A stretch of DNA of 13,284 nucleotides. Origin: JBOFCO01 sp051646105. Lineage in GTDB: Bacteria; Pseudomonadota; Alphaproteobacteria; Rhodobacterales; Rhodobacteraceae. The DNA lies in contig JBOFCO010000073.1 in the NCBI GenBank assembly GCA_051646105.1, positions 1 through 13,284 of the forward strand, read 5' to 3'. Below are positions 1 to 6,528 of this stretch, piece after piece. The position numbers and the translations under genes were made by a program. Below the pieces are notes generated by a model. That model was given only the letters and a program-made list of their open reading frames with translations. It did not search any database and was not told the DNA's origin. Numbering within the stretch: position 1 is the stretch's first letter; each line of letters starts with the position of its first letter.

Positions 1-152
1 CGGAAGGCACGGAAATGGTGATGCCGGGCGACAACCTGAAGTTCGAGGTCGAGCTGATCGCCCCGATCGCCATGGAAGAAAAGCTGCGCTTCGCCATCCG
101 CGAAGGCGGAAGAACCGTCGGCGCAGGCGTCGTTTCAAAGATCATCGCGTAA
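1..152 (+). CDS. tuf: Elongation factor Tu, C-terminal end (partial)
   Basis: Only the last 49 codons are in the window; the reading frame begins at base 3 and stops with TAA at 150-152. EF-Tu carries aminoacyl-tRNA to the ribosome as a GTP-bound complex. The visible part is the end of beta-barrel domain III, recognised from MVMPGDN, RFAIREGGRTVGAGVV and the final SKI-type tail, all typical of bacterial EF-Tu. The GTPase domain lies outside the window. Its place directly upstream of rpsJ matches the usual str-S10 arrangement (rpsL-rpsG-fusA-tuf-rpsJ). An rpsJ-proximal hairpin follows 11 bases after the stop. Confidence 0.97.
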   Translation, partial: EGTEMVMPGDNLKFEVELIAPIAMEEKLRFAIREGGRTVGAGVVSKIIA

Positions 153-163
153 CCAGACGCAAC

Positions 164-185
164 GGACGGGCAGTGATGCCCGTCC
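164..185 (+). promoter_or_regulatory. Hairpin with GTGA tetraloop between tuf and rpsJ
   Basis: A perfect 9-base-pair stem (GGACGGGCA at 164-172, TGCCCGTCC at 177-185) closes on a four-base loop GTGA, which as RNA is a GNRA-type tetraloop. No T-run follows, so it is unlikely to be a simple terminator. It ends about 20 bases before the likely rpsJ start. It could be an attenuator, an RNA-processing site that separates tuf from S10 mRNA, or a binding site for a regulatory r-protein. The stem is seen directly; the role is inference. Confidence 0.55.
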
Positions 186-206
186 TGTCAACCGAAGGGC
201 ATGAAA

Positions 207-515
207 ATGCAAAGCCAGACTATCCGTATCCGGCTCAAGGCCTTCGATTACCGCGTTCTGGATGTCAGCACGCAGGAAATCGTGAACACGGCCAAACGGA
301 CCGGCGCGCAGGTGCGCGGCCCGATTCCGCTGCCGAACAAGATCGAGAAGTTCACGGTTCTCCGTGGGCCGCATATCGACAAGAAGTCGCGCGACCAGTG
401 GGAAATCCGTACCCACAAGCGTCTGCTCGACATCGTGGACCCGACCCCGCAGACGGTGGACGCGCTGATGAAGCTCGACCTCGCCGCCGGCGTGGATGTC
501 GAGATCAAGGTTTAA
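207..515 (+). CDS. rpsJ: 30S ribosomal protein S10
   Basis: S10 is a protein of the small-subunit head; with NusB it also takes part in transcription antitermination. The protein has the family pattern throughout: IRIRLKAFDYRVLD near the N-terminus, AKRTGAQVRGPIPLP, and IRTHKRLLDIVDPT followed by LDLAAGVDVEIKV. I chose ATG 207 (102 aa, starting MQSQTIRI) because AAGG at 195-198 is 8 bases upstream, while the in-frame ATG at 201 (104 aa) would be only 2 bases away; E. coli S10 also begins MQNQ. First gene of the S10 part of the cluster. The identity is certain; the start is a judgement. Confidence 0.97.
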   Translation: MQSQTIRIRLKAFDYRVLDVSTQEIVNTAKRTGAQVRGPIPLPNKIEKFTVLRGPHIDKKSRDQWEIRTHKRLLDIVDPTPQTVDALMKLDLAAGVDVEIKV

Positions 516-528
516 GGAGAGCATGACG

Positions 529-1272
529 ATGTTGCGCTCTGGAGTGATCGCCAAGAAGCTGGGCATGACCCGGCTGTTCATGGAGGACGGACGGCAGGTG
601 CCGGTGACCGTGCTTCAACTCGACAATCTGCAGGTCGTGGCACAGCGCACGGCCGAGCGGGATGGCTATACCGCCGTTCAGCTTGGCGCGGGCACGGCCA
701 AGGCCAAGCGGACCACCGCCGCCATGCGCGGCCATTTCGCCGCCGCCAATGTTGCGCCCAAGCGCAAGATTGCCGAATTCCGCGTGTCGCCCGACAATCT
801 GATCGGCGTGGGCGAGGAAATCACCGCTGACCATTACTTCGCCGGTCAGTATGTGGATATCGCGGGCACCTCGACCGGCAAGGGCTTTGCCGGTGCGATG
901 AAGCGTCACAACTTCGGCGGTCTGCGGGCCAGCCACGGTGTGTCGGTTTCGCACCGTTCGCATGGCTCGACCGGCCAGTGCCAGGATCCCGGCAAGGTGT
1001 TCAAGGGCAAGAAGATGGCTGGCCATCTGGGCGCCGTACGTGTGACCACGCAGAACCTGCAGGTCGTGCGCACCGATGCCGACCGCGGCCTGATCATGAT
1101 CAAGGGCGCGGTGCCCGGCACCAAGGGCGGCTGGGTCACCATCAAGGATGCCGTCAAGAAAGAGCTGCCGAAGAACGTGGCCCTGCCTGCGGCGCTGAAA
1201 TCGGCGCAGAAGGCGACCGAGGCCACGCAGGCCCCGGCTGCTTCGGAAGGGGAAGAGTCCAATGAAGGCTGA
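529..1272 (+). CDS. rplC: 50S ribosomal protein L3
   Basis: L3 is an early-assembly protein of the large subunit that binds 23S rRNA and sends a loop toward the peptidyl-transferase centre. The family signature is clear: MLRSGVIAKKLGMTRLF at the start, and the central loop with KGFAGAMKRHNFGG and SHRSHGSTGQCQDPG. The two ATGs at 523 and 529 are in frame. AAGGAG at 514-519 lies 9 bases before 529 but only 3 before 523, and alphaproteobacterial L3 normally begins MLRSG, so 529 is preferred (247 aa). The protein is longer than E. coli L3 (209 aa) because of an Ala/Glu-rich C-terminal tail from about residue 215. Its last 11 bases overlap rplD, which suggests coupled translation. Confidence 0.97.
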   Translation: MLRSGVIAKKLGMTRLFMEDGRQVPVTVLQLDNLQVVAQRTAERDGYTAVQLGAGTAKAKRTTAAMRGHFAAANVAPKRKIAEFRVSPDNLIGVGEEITADHYFAGQYVDIAGTSTGKGFAGAMKRHNFGGLRASHGVSVSHRSHGSTGQCQDPGKVFKGKKMAGHLGAVRVTTQNLQVVRTDADRGLIMIKGAVPGTKGGWVTIKDAVKKELPKNVALPAALKSAQKATEATQAPAASEGEESNEG

Positions 1273-1882
1273 TGTCATCAAGCTTGACGCCGGCAAGGCG
1301 GGCTCGGTCGAACTCGACGATGCGATCTTCGGGCTGGAACCGCGTGCCGACATCCTGCACCGCGTGGTGCGCTGGCAGCGCGCCCGCGCCCAGGCGGGAA
1401 CGCACAAGGTAAAAGGCCGGTCGGAAGTTTCGTATTCGACCAAGAAGATCTACAAGCAGAAGGGCACCGGCGGTGCCCGTCACGGCGACAAGGGCGCCCC
1501 GATCTTCCGCCACGGCGGTACCTACAAGGGGCCAACCCCGCGCAGCCACGCCCATGACCTGCCCAAGAAGTTCCGGGCGCTGGGTCTGAAGCACGCGCTG
1601 TCGGCGAAGGCTGCTTCGGGCAATCTCGTTGTTCTGGATAGCGCTGCGCTGAAGGATGCCAAGACCTCGGTTCTGGCCAAGGCCGTGCGCGATCTGGGCT
1701 GGAAGCGGGTTCTGATCATCGACGGCGCTGCCGTTGATGCGAACTTCGCCATGGCCGCGCGCAACATCGAAGGCGTCGATGTACTGCCGACGATGGGCGC
1801 GAACGTCTATGATATCCTGCGCCGTGACACGCTTGTCATCACCAAGGCCGGGATCGAAGCGCTGGAGGCTCGTCTGAAATGA
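1262..1882 (+). CDS. rplD: 50S ribosomal protein L4
   Basis: L4 binds 23S rRNA and its extended loop lines the peptide exit tunnel. In E. coli it also represses its own S10 operon through the leader RNA; whether that happens here cannot be seen. The 206-aa protein shows the conserved loop STKKIYKQKGTGGARHG followed by PIFRHGG and GPTPRSHAHDLPKK, then KALGLK-type residues and the C-terminal alpha/beta domain with VLIIDG. The start overlaps the end of rplC by 11 bases, with a purine-rich Shine-Dalgarno stretch at 1246-1257. It overlaps rplW by ATGA. Confidence 0.97.
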   Translation: MKADVIKLDAGKAGSVELDDAIFGLEPRADILHRVVRWQRARAQAGTHKVKGRSEVSYSTKKIYKQKGTGGARHGDKGAPIFRHGGTYKGPTPRSHAHDLPKKFRALGLKHALSAKAASGNLVVLDSAALKDAKTSVLAKAVRDLGWKRVLIIDGAAVDANFAMAARNIEGVDVLPTMGANVYDILRRDTLVITKAGIEALEARLK

Positions 1883-2193
1883 GCAAGGCACCTGTAACGG
1901 CTGTGAAGCCCGAGCACTACGATGTGATCCGCAAGCCGATCGTCACCGAAAAGGCGACCATGGCTTCGGAAAACAATGCCGTCGTGTTCGAGGTGGCCAT
2001 CGACGCCAACAAGCCGCAGATCAAGGAAGCGGTCGAGGCGGTGTTCGGTGTGAAGGTCAAGGCGGTGAACACCACCGTAACCAAGGGCAAGGTCAAGAAG
2101 TTCCGTGGCCGTCCCGGCGTGCGCAACGACCGCAAGAAGGCCTATGTGACCCTCGAAGAGGGAAACACCATCGACGTGTCGACGGGCCTCTGA
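1879..2193 (+). CDS. rplW: 50S ribosomal protein L23
   Basis: L23 sits at the mouth of the peptide exit tunnel and docks trigger factor and SRP. The 104-aa sequence carries YDVIRKPIVTEKATM, the standard start of the RNA-binding region, then PQIKEAVEAVFGVKV and the loop KGKVKKFRGRPGVRNDRKKAYV. Start and the rplD stop overlap in ATGA at 1879-1882, so translation is probably coupled. After its stop the genes lose their tight packing: a 114-base gap with a strong hairpin precedes rplB. Confidence 0.97.
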   Translation: MSKAPVTAVKPEHYDVIRKPIVTEKATMASENNAVVFEVAIDANKPQIKEAVEAVFGVKVKAVNTTVTKGKVKKFRGRPGVRNDRKKAYVTLEEGNTIDVSTGL

Positions 2194-2206
2194 TAAGACG
2201 CGACGA

Positions 2207-2241
2207 ATCTTGCGGCCCCGGGTCTGTTCGGGGCCGCAGAT
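2207..2241 (+). promoter_or_regulatory. Strong GC-rich hairpin between rplW and rplB
   Basis: Arms TGCGGCCCC (2211-2219) and GGGGCCGCA (2230-2238) pair perfectly over 9 bases around a 10-base loop. Skipping one T, three more pairs (ATC 2207-2209 with GAT 2239-2241) extend the stem. The 3' side continues CATTTACG, with no real T-run, so this is either a weak or Rho-aided attenuator or a processing signal. It occupies the only large gap (114 bases) in the rpsJ-rplP block. Structure seen by eye; function inferred. Confidence 0.5.
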
Positions 2242-2307
2242 CATTTACGAAACCGGGTGATCCCGCATTTTGCAGGAAACTCCCAAAGCTGACGGAAGAC
2301 AGAAAGC

Positions 2308-3144
2308 ATGGCACTCAAGTCGTATAAGCCGACGACGCCTGGCCAACGCGGGTTGGTTCTGATCGACCGTTCGGAGCTGTGGAAAGGCCGTCCGGTCAAA
2401 TCCCTTACCCAGGGGTTGACCAAGAACGGCGGCCGCAACAACACCGGACGGATCACCACCTTTCACAAGGGCGGTGGCGCGAAGCGTCTTTATCGCATCG
2501 TCGATTTCAAGCGCACCAAGATGGACATGGCGGCAATCGTCGAGCGGATCGAATACGATCCGAACCGCACCGCCTTTATCGCGCTGGTCAAGTATGAAGA
2601 CGGCACGCTGAACTACATCCTGGCGCCGCAGCGTCTGGCCGTTGGCGATCAGGTGATCGCTGGCGCCAAGACCGACGTGAAGCCAGGCAATGCCATGCCG
2701 TTTTCGGGCATGCCGATCGGGACGATCGTCCACAATGTCGAGCTGAAGCCCGGCAAGGGCGGCCAGCTGGCGCGTGCCGCGGGCACCTATGCCCAGTTCG
2801 TCGGCCGTGATGGCGGCTATGCGCAGATCCGCCTGTCTTCTGGCGAACTGCGGATGGTGCGTCAGGAATGCATGGCCACCGTCGGCGCCGTGTCGAACCC
2901 CGACAATTCGAACCAGAACCTCGGCAAGGCCGGTCGCAAGCGCCACATGGGCATCCGCCCGACGGTGCGTGGTGTGGCCATGAACCCGATCGATCACCCG
3001 CATGGCGGCGGTGAAGGCCGCACCAGCGGTGGCCGGACGCCGGTCACCCCGTGGGGCAAGGATACCAAGGGCAAAAAGACCCGCTCGAACAAGGCGACCG
3101 ACAAGTACATCGTTCGCCGCCGCAACGCGAAGAAGGGGCGCTGA
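2308..3144 (+). CDS. rplB: 50S ribosomal protein L2
   Basis: L2 is a core large-subunit protein needed for subunit joining and peptidyl-transferase activity. At 278 aa it has normal length. The N-terminal RNA-binding OB-like part includes KNGGRNNTGRITTFHKGGG and KRLYRIVDFKR. The C-terminal part has the hallmark MNPIDHPHGGGEGRTSGGR, which contains the conserved His that corresponds to the functionally important H229 of E. coli L2. The tail ends in KATDKYIVRRR. GGAAG at 2293-2297 serves as ribosome binding site. Only 3 bases separate it from rpsS. Confidence 0.98.
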   Translation: MALKSYKPTTPGQRGLVLIDRSELWKGRPVKSLTQGLTKNGGRNNTGRITTFHKGGGAKRLYRIVDFKRTKMDMAAIVERIEYDPNRTAFIALVKYEDGTLNYILAPQRLAVGDQVIAGAKTDVKPGNAMPFSGMPIGTIVHNVELKPGKGGQLARAAGTYAQFVGRDGGYAQIRLSSGELRMVRQECMATVGAVSNPDNSNQNLGKAGRKRHMGIRPTVRGVAMNPIDHPHGGGEGRTSGGRTPVTPWGKDTKGKKTRSNKATDKYIVRRRNAKKGR

Positions 3145-3147
3145 TCC

Positions 3148-3426
3148 ATGGGACGTTCAGTTTGGAAGGGCCCGTTTGTCGACGCCTATGTGTTGAAAAA
3201 GGCCGAGAAGGCGAAAGAAGGCACCCGCAACGACGTGATCAAGATCTGGTCCCGGCGTTCGACGATCCTGCCGCAGTTCGTAGGGCTGACCTTTGGCGTC
3301 TACAACGGCCACAAGCACATTCCGGTCAATGTGACCGAAGAGATGATCGGCCAGAAGTTTGGTGAATACTCGCCGACGCGGACCTATTACGGCCATGCGG
3401 CCGACAAGAAAGCCAAAAGGAAGTAA
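3148..3426 (+). CDS. rpsS: 30S ribosomal protein S19
   Basis: S19 lies in the head of the small subunit, pairs with S13 and contacts the tRNA region. The 92-aa protein begins MGRSVWKGPFVD and continues IKIWSRRSTILPQFVG, VYNGHKHIPV and FSPT-like EYSPTRTYYGHAADKK, all family landmarks. Starts 3 bases after the rplB stop. The purine-rich end of rplB (around 3130-3140) can act as Shine-Dalgarno. Three bases separate it from rplV, so the two are almost certainly co-translated. Confidence 0.98.
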   Translation: MGRSVWKGPFVDAYVLKKAEKAKEGTRNDVIKIWSRRSTILPQFVGLTFGVYNGHKHIPVNVTEEMIGQKFGEYSPTRTYYGHAADKKAKRK

Positions 3427-3429
3427 GCC

Positions 3430-3825
3430 ATGAGCAAGGAAAAAAATCCGCGCCGCGTGGCGGACAACGAGGCGATGGCAAAGCTGAAGATGCTGCGCAT
3501 CTCGCCGCAGAAGCTGAACCTGGTTGCGGGCCTGATCCGTGGCAAGAAGGTGGAAAAAGCACTGACCGATCTGACCTTCTCGAAGAAGCGGATCAGCGAC
3601 GACGTTCGCAAGTGCCTGCAATCCGCGATTGCAAATGCCGAAAACAACCATGGTCTTGACGTGGACGAACTGGTTGTGGCCGAAGCCTATGTCGGCAAGA
3701 ACCTGACGCTGAAGCGCGGCCGTCCGCGGGCACGGGGCCGCTTTGGCAAGATCATGAAACCGTTCAGCGAACTGACCATCAAGGTCCGGCAGGTCGAAGC
3801 CGCAGCAGCCGGGGAGAAAGCGTAA
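3430..3825 (+). CDS. rplV: 50S ribosomal protein L22
   Basis: L22 binds all 23S rRNA domains; its beta-hairpin reaches into the exit tunnel next to L4, where macrolide-resistance changes map. The protein is 131 aa against 110 in E. coli, owing to an N-terminal extension of about 17 residues (MSKEKNPRRVADNEAMA) and a short alanine-rich tail. The core shows RISPQKLNLVAGLIRGK, the NAENNHGLD helix and the hairpin KRGRPRARGRFGKI. AAGGAAG ahead of the start is the ribosome binding site. The stop TAA shares one base with the rpsC start (TAATG). Confidence 0.97.
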   Translation: MSKEKNPRRVADNEAMAKLKMLRISPQKLNLVAGLIRGKKVEKALTDLTFSKKRISDDVRKCLQSAIANAENNHGLDVDELVVAEAYVGKNLTLKRGRPRARGRFGKIMKPFSELTIKVRQVEAAAAGEKA

Positions 3826-4559
3826 TGGGTCAGAAGGTCAACCCGATCGGGATGCGTCTGCAGGTCAACCGCACCTGGGACAGCCGCTGGTTTGCGGAAT
3901 CGAAGGATTACGGCAATTTGCTTCTTGAAGACCTGAAGATGCGCGAGTTCATTCAGGAAGAATGCAAGCAGGCCGGCGTTTCCAAGGTCATCATCGAGCG
4001 CCCGCACAAGAAGTGCCGCGTGACGGTGCACACCGCACGCCCCGGCGTGATCATCGGCAAGAAAGGCGCGGATATCGAAACGCTGCGCAAGAAACTTGCC
4101 AACATGACCAAGTCGGAACTGCACCTGAACATCGTCGAGGTGCGCAAGCCGGAACTGGATTCGCAGCTTGTTGCGGAATCGATCACCCAGCAGCTTGAAC
4201 GCCGCGTGTCCTTCCGCCGTGCCATGAAGCGCGCCGTGCAGAATGCGATGCGCATGGGTGCGCTGGGTATCCGGGTGAACGTGTCGGGCCGTCTGGGCGG
4301 CGCGGAAATCGCGCGCACCGAATGGTACCGCGAAGGCCGTGTGCCGCTGCACACCCTGCGCGCCGATATCGACTATGCAACGCATGAAGCGCTGACCGCC
4401 TATGGCATCATCGGTGTCAAGGTCTGGATCTTCAAGGGCGAGATCATGGAACATGATCCGCAGGCCCATGACCGTCGCCAGTCCGACAGCCAGGACGCCC
4501 CCGGGCCGCGCCCGGCGCGCCGGGATGATCGGCGCGATGACCGCCGCGACGCGCGCTGA
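3825..4559 (+). CDS. rpsC: 30S ribosomal protein S3
   Basis: S3 is part of the mRNA entry channel and its helicase function. The 244-aa protein starts MGQKVNPIGMRLQVNRTWDSRW and has a type II KH domain with the GxxG loop in GVIIGKKGADIE (near residues 69-80). The C-terminal domain contains RAMKRAVQNAMRMGALGIRV and SGRLGGAEIARTEWYREGRVPLHTLRADIDY. After about residue 225 the tail becomes a short repetitive Arg/Asp stretch (ARRDDRRDDRRDAR), not part of the conserved fold. Overlaps the rplV stop by one base. Confidence 0.98.
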   Translation: MGQKVNPIGMRLQVNRTWDSRWFAESKDYGNLLLEDLKMREFIQEECKQAGVSKVIIERPHKKCRVTVHTARPGVIIGKKGADIETLRKKLANMTKSELHLNIVEVRKPELDSQLVAESITQQLERRVSFRRAMKRAVQNAMRMGALGIRVNVSGRLGGAEIARTEWYREGRVPLHTLRADIDYATHEALTAYGIIGVKVWIFKGEIMEHDPQAHDRRQSDSQDAPGPRPARRDDRRDDRRDAR

Positions 4560-4574
4560 CAGGAGTGAACGAAG

Positions 4575-4988
4575 ATGCTGCAACCTAAACGGACCAAGTT
4601 CCGCAAACAGCACAAAGGCCGCATCCACGGGGAAGCCAAGGGCGGTTCCGACCTGAACTTCGGCGGTTTCGGCCTGAAAGCGACAGAGCCGGAGCGTGTG
4701 ACAGCACGCCAGATCGAAGCGGCCCGCCGCGCGATCACCCGCCACATGAAGCGTCAGGGCCGGGTCTGGATCCGGATTTTCCCGGATGTTCCGGTGTCGT
4801 CGAAACCCACCGAAGTCCGTATGGGCAAGGGCAAGGGATCGGTCGATTACTGGGCGGCCAAGGTGAAACCGGGCCGGATCATGTTCGAGATCGACGGCGT
4901 AAACGAAGACATCGCCCGCGAGGCCCTGCGCCTTGGCGCGATGAAGCTGCCGGTGACGACACGGGTCGTGGCGCGCGAAGACTGGTAA
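4575..4988 (+). CDS. rplP: 50S ribosomal protein L16
   Basis: L16 shapes the A-site tRNA binding region of the large subunit. The 137-aa protein begins MLQPKRTKFRKQHKGR and includes GGFGLKA, ITRHMKRQGRVWIRIFPD and VRMGKGKGSVDYWAAKV. Arg82 in that last motif matches the arginine (R81) that is hydroxylated in E. coli L16; whether it is modified here is unknown. AGGAG at 4561-4565 is 9 bases upstream of the start. In most bacteria rpmC follows at once; here a terminator and an inserted minus-strand gene follow instead, so rplP probably ends its transcript. Confidence 0.98.
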   Translation: MLQPKRTKFRKQHKGRIHGEAKGGSDLNFGGFGLKATEPERVTARQIEAARRAITRHMKRQGRVWIRIFPDVPVSSKPTEVRMGKGKGSVDYWAAKVKPGRIMFEIDGVNEDIAREALRLGAMKLPVTTRVVAREDW

Positions 4989-5014
4989 GCGGCGGGGCGG
5001 ACCCCGAGCTGCTG

Positions 5015-5054
5015 AAATAGGGTGAGCGCGCTTTCGGGCGCGCTTATTCTATTT
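5015..5054. terminator. Long bidirectional terminator after rplP
   Basis: Bases 5015-5031 can pair with 5038-5054 over 17 positions (14 standard pairs and 3 G-T wobbles) around a six-base loop TTTCGG. The core is AGCGCGC (5025-5031) with GCGCGCT (5038-5044), and the outer part is AAATAG with CTATTT, which gives a T-rich 3' flank on the + strand (TTATTCTATTTG) and a T-rich end on the other strand too. It lies 26 bases after the rplP stop and 56 bases beyond the stop of the convergent minus-strand gene, so it can serve both. Confidence 0.8.
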
Positions 5055-5109
5055 GATGCTTGTGATCCGTGGGCGGGTTCCTGTTACAGCCCTGTTTGAT
5101 AAATGGCGC

Positions 5110-5745
5110 CTACTTCGGCTCCACCAAAAGATCAGAGAAAAACCCTTCGGTACCAATATCAACCCAAAGCCCAATTCCGCCTGCCTTGGGTGCAGCTTTC
5201 GTGCGGGGCACCTCCAAAACGATCCGATCATTCACGAATGCAGTAAGTGCGTAATCCTTTGCCTCCAATCGAAGCGTTATCCACTCGTCGGGTCCGATAT
5301 CTGCGCTCGCTTCGTAAGGGCCGTCCGGCTCCGCGGCGCGCAAGCGATCAAACTTCCAGTCCGGATAGGCGTAATATTGTGCAGCGCGCTTGTCGCGCGG
5401 TACTGGTGGGCGCACTTTCAACCCATTCTCCGGTCTAAGGTAGACTGCCTCAAATGCCTGCACGTCCTCGGTTATCCGATATGCCAGACCAATGAAGCCC
5501 CGTGCATAGTCGGGCGCGTCGGGAAGCAGTCGGGCGAGAACATTCACCTCGATTGTACCGTTCAAAAATGCAATCGGGGCGAGTAAAAATGTTGGTGCGT
5601 CGACATAGTCGATCCCATAGGTTCCGTTGCGGGCGCGTTCGCTCAGAACCAATCTTAACGCTGACCGACCGCGGCACGTGACCGCTTCGGCGTGGACATC
5701 TTTAGCCACGGAGTTTTCTAACAGAACGGCAAGATCATAGCGCAT
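5110..5745 (-). CDS. Putative concanavalin/laminin-G-fold protein, cytoplasmic
   Basis: A 211-aa protein of unproven function. It has no signal peptide or membrane segment. Pattern: NGTIEVNVLA (about 62-71), RGFIGLAYRI (82-91), FEAVYLRPENG (98-108), YYAYPDWKFDRLR (124-136), EWITLRLEAKDYALTAFVND (154-173) and a closing GGIGLWVDIGTEGFFSDLLV. This alternation of beta-strands resembles concanavalin-like jelly-roll domains seen in DUF1080/3-keto-disaccharide hydrolase-type proteins; that match is from memory and only fold-level. It lies opposite to the flanking r-protein genes, between rplP and rpmC. ATG 5745 has only a weak ribosome binding site (GGGGTT). GC is mixed but lower in places than in its neighbours (26 of 60 at 5221-5280). 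No catalytic residues could be assigned. Confidence 0.72.
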   Translation of the reverse strand: MRYDLAVLLENSVAKDVHAEAVTCRGRSALRLVLSERARNGTYGIDYVDAPTFLLAPIAFLNGTIEVNVLARLLPDAPDYARGFIGLAYRITEDVQAFEAVYLRPENGLKVRPPVPRDKRAAQYYAYPDWKFDRLRAAEPDGPYEASADIGPDEWITLRLEAKDYALTAFVNDRIVLEVPRTKAAPKAGGIGLWVDIGTEGFFSDLLVEPK

Positions 5746-5803
5746 GTTGCAACCCCGAATGGCCTATTCTGCACTGTAAACATGCTTCACGGGGCTACAT
5801 TGA

Positions 5804-5821
5804 TGTCAACAAAAGTCGACA
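5804..5821. promoter_or_regulatory. Dyad upstream of the 5745 minus-strand gene
   Basis: Arms TGTCAAC (5804-5810) and GTCGACA (5815-5821) form an inverted repeat with one mismatch per arm around AAAA. On the minus strand the left arm reads TTGACA, a perfect -35-like hexamer about 60 bases upstream of the start at 5745, but I find no convincing -10 at 16-18 bases. An operator or a promoter element for that gene is possible. Low certainty. Confidence 0.25.
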
Positions 5822-5861
5822 GTGAACTGGCGCACAGAAACAATCTGCCCCACATCCCCCC

Positions 5862-5890
5862 TTGCCCTAATGCCCCGCACCCCCTATAGG
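5862..5890 (+). promoter_or_regulatory. Candidate promoter for the rpmC-rpmD unit
   Basis: TTGCCC (5862-5867), a 17-base spacer and TATAGG (5885-5890) form a sigma-70-type layout. It lies downstream of the rplP terminator and is the best candidate to restart transcription for rpmC. Start of transcription would be near 5897, leaving a leader of about 110 bases. A nearly identical arrangement precedes rplO (TTGCCC, 17 bases, TATACG; same CCC before the -35), which supports both. Confidence 0.6.
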
Positions 5891-5900
5891 AACCCATCCA

Positions 5901-5986
5901 CGGTTCCGGGGTGACTCGGAATCGCCGGCTTTCATTGATCCACCGGGTTCAGTGTTACCCTGCGAACGGGCAGGGGCACTTCGGTG
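5901..5986 (+). promoter_or_regulatory. Structured 5' leader of rpmC
   Basis: Two hairpins fill the predicted leader. The first pairs CGGTTCCG (5901-5908) with CGGAATCG (5917-5924), eight pairs with one G-T. The second is nested: CACCG (5941-5945) with CGGTG (5982-5986), AGTG (5951-5954) with CACT (5977-5980), and CCCTGC (5958-5963) with GCAGGG (5970-5975) around loop GAACGG. It ends 20 bases before the rpmC start, just ahead of the AAGGACAAGG ribosome-binding stretch. This looks like an r-protein leader that a product of the unit might bind, but no known leader family is recognised. Confidence 0.5.
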
Positions 5987-6006
5987 ATTGACAAAGGACA
6001 AGGCTT

Positions 6007-6210
6007 ATGGCCGCCAAGGACCAGAAATCGAAGACCCCCGATCAGCTCCGCGAGGAACTGGTCGCCCTGAAGAAAGAAGCGTTCAACCTGCGCTTCCGTC
6101 AGGCGACCGGGCAGCTGGAAAGCACCGCCCGCATCCGTCAGGTTCGCCGCGATGTCGCGCGGATCATGACCGTTCTGAATCAAAAAGCCGCTGAAGCGGC
6201 GGCGAACTGA
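6007..6210 (+). CDS. rpmC: 50S ribosomal protein L29
   Basis: L29 is a small two-helix protein near the tunnel exit beside L23, where chaperone and SRP dock. The 67-aa product shows the family core LREELVALKKEAFNLRFRQATGQLE followed by ARIRQVRRDVARIMTVL, in keeping with the usual 60-70 aa. Purine-rich AAAGGACAAGG upstream provides the ribosome binding site. Here it is the first gene of its own unit, separated from rplP by about 1 kb that contains a terminator, an opposite-strand gene and a candidate promoter. It is followed after 12 bases by rpsQ. Confidence 0.97.
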   Translation: MAAKDQKSKTPDQLREELVALKKEAFNLRFRQATGQLESTARIRQVRRDVARIMTVLNQKAAEAAAN

Positions 6211-6222
6211 GGAGCCTTAGCC

Positions 6223-6462
6223 ATGCCCAAACGCATCCTGCAAGGCACCGTGACCTCGGACAAGAACGAACAGACCATCACGGTTCTGGTCGAGCGCCGT
6301 TTCAAGCATCCGCTGCTGCAAAAAACCATCCGCAAGTCCAAGAAATACCGGGCGCATGACGCGGAGAACAAATTCAAGGTCGGCGATACCGTGCGTATTG
6401 AAGAATGCGCGCCGATCTCGAAGACGAAACGCTGGACGGTGGTGGTCGAAGCTTCGGCTTGA
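6223..6462 (+). CDS. rpsQ: 30S ribosomal protein S17
   Basis: S17 is an OB-fold primary rRNA-binding protein of the small subunit that helps nucleate 16S rRNA folding. The 79-aa sequence begins MPKRILQGTVTSDKNEQT and has VLVERRFKHPLLQKTIRKSKKYRAHD and FKVGDTVRIEECAPISKTKRW, all standard for the family. GAGGAG just upstream (6210-6214) acts as Shine-Dalgarno. Twelve bases from rpmC; a 66-base gap precedes rplN with two short inverted repeats (GGTTT/AAACC about 6472-6487 and GGGACC/GGTTCCC about 6491-6509). Confidence 0.97.
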   Translation: MPKRILQGTVTSDKNEQTITVLVERRFKHPLLQKTIRKSKKYRAHDAENKFKVGDTVRIEECAPISKTKRWTVVVEASA

Positions 6463-6528
6463 TCCCTCTTTCCGGTTTGATCGAAACCCTGGGACCAGAC
6501 GCGGTTCCCAAAGGTCGGGAGAAACCAA

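Noticed and set aside
505..1443. A 312-codon minus-strand open frame
   Set aside because: Antisense shadow of rplC and the start of rplD; no recognisable protein.
4500..4556. Arg/Asp repeats at the end of rpsC as a tandem DNA repeat
   Set aside because: It is a short low-complexity coding tail (RRDD units); variable C-terminal tails are usual for S3.
5053..5586. A 177-codon plus-strand open frame within the rplP-rpmC gap
   Set aside because: Opposite to the 5110-5745 gene, which has a coherent beta-strand pattern; the plus frame has irregular composition and no ribosome binding site.
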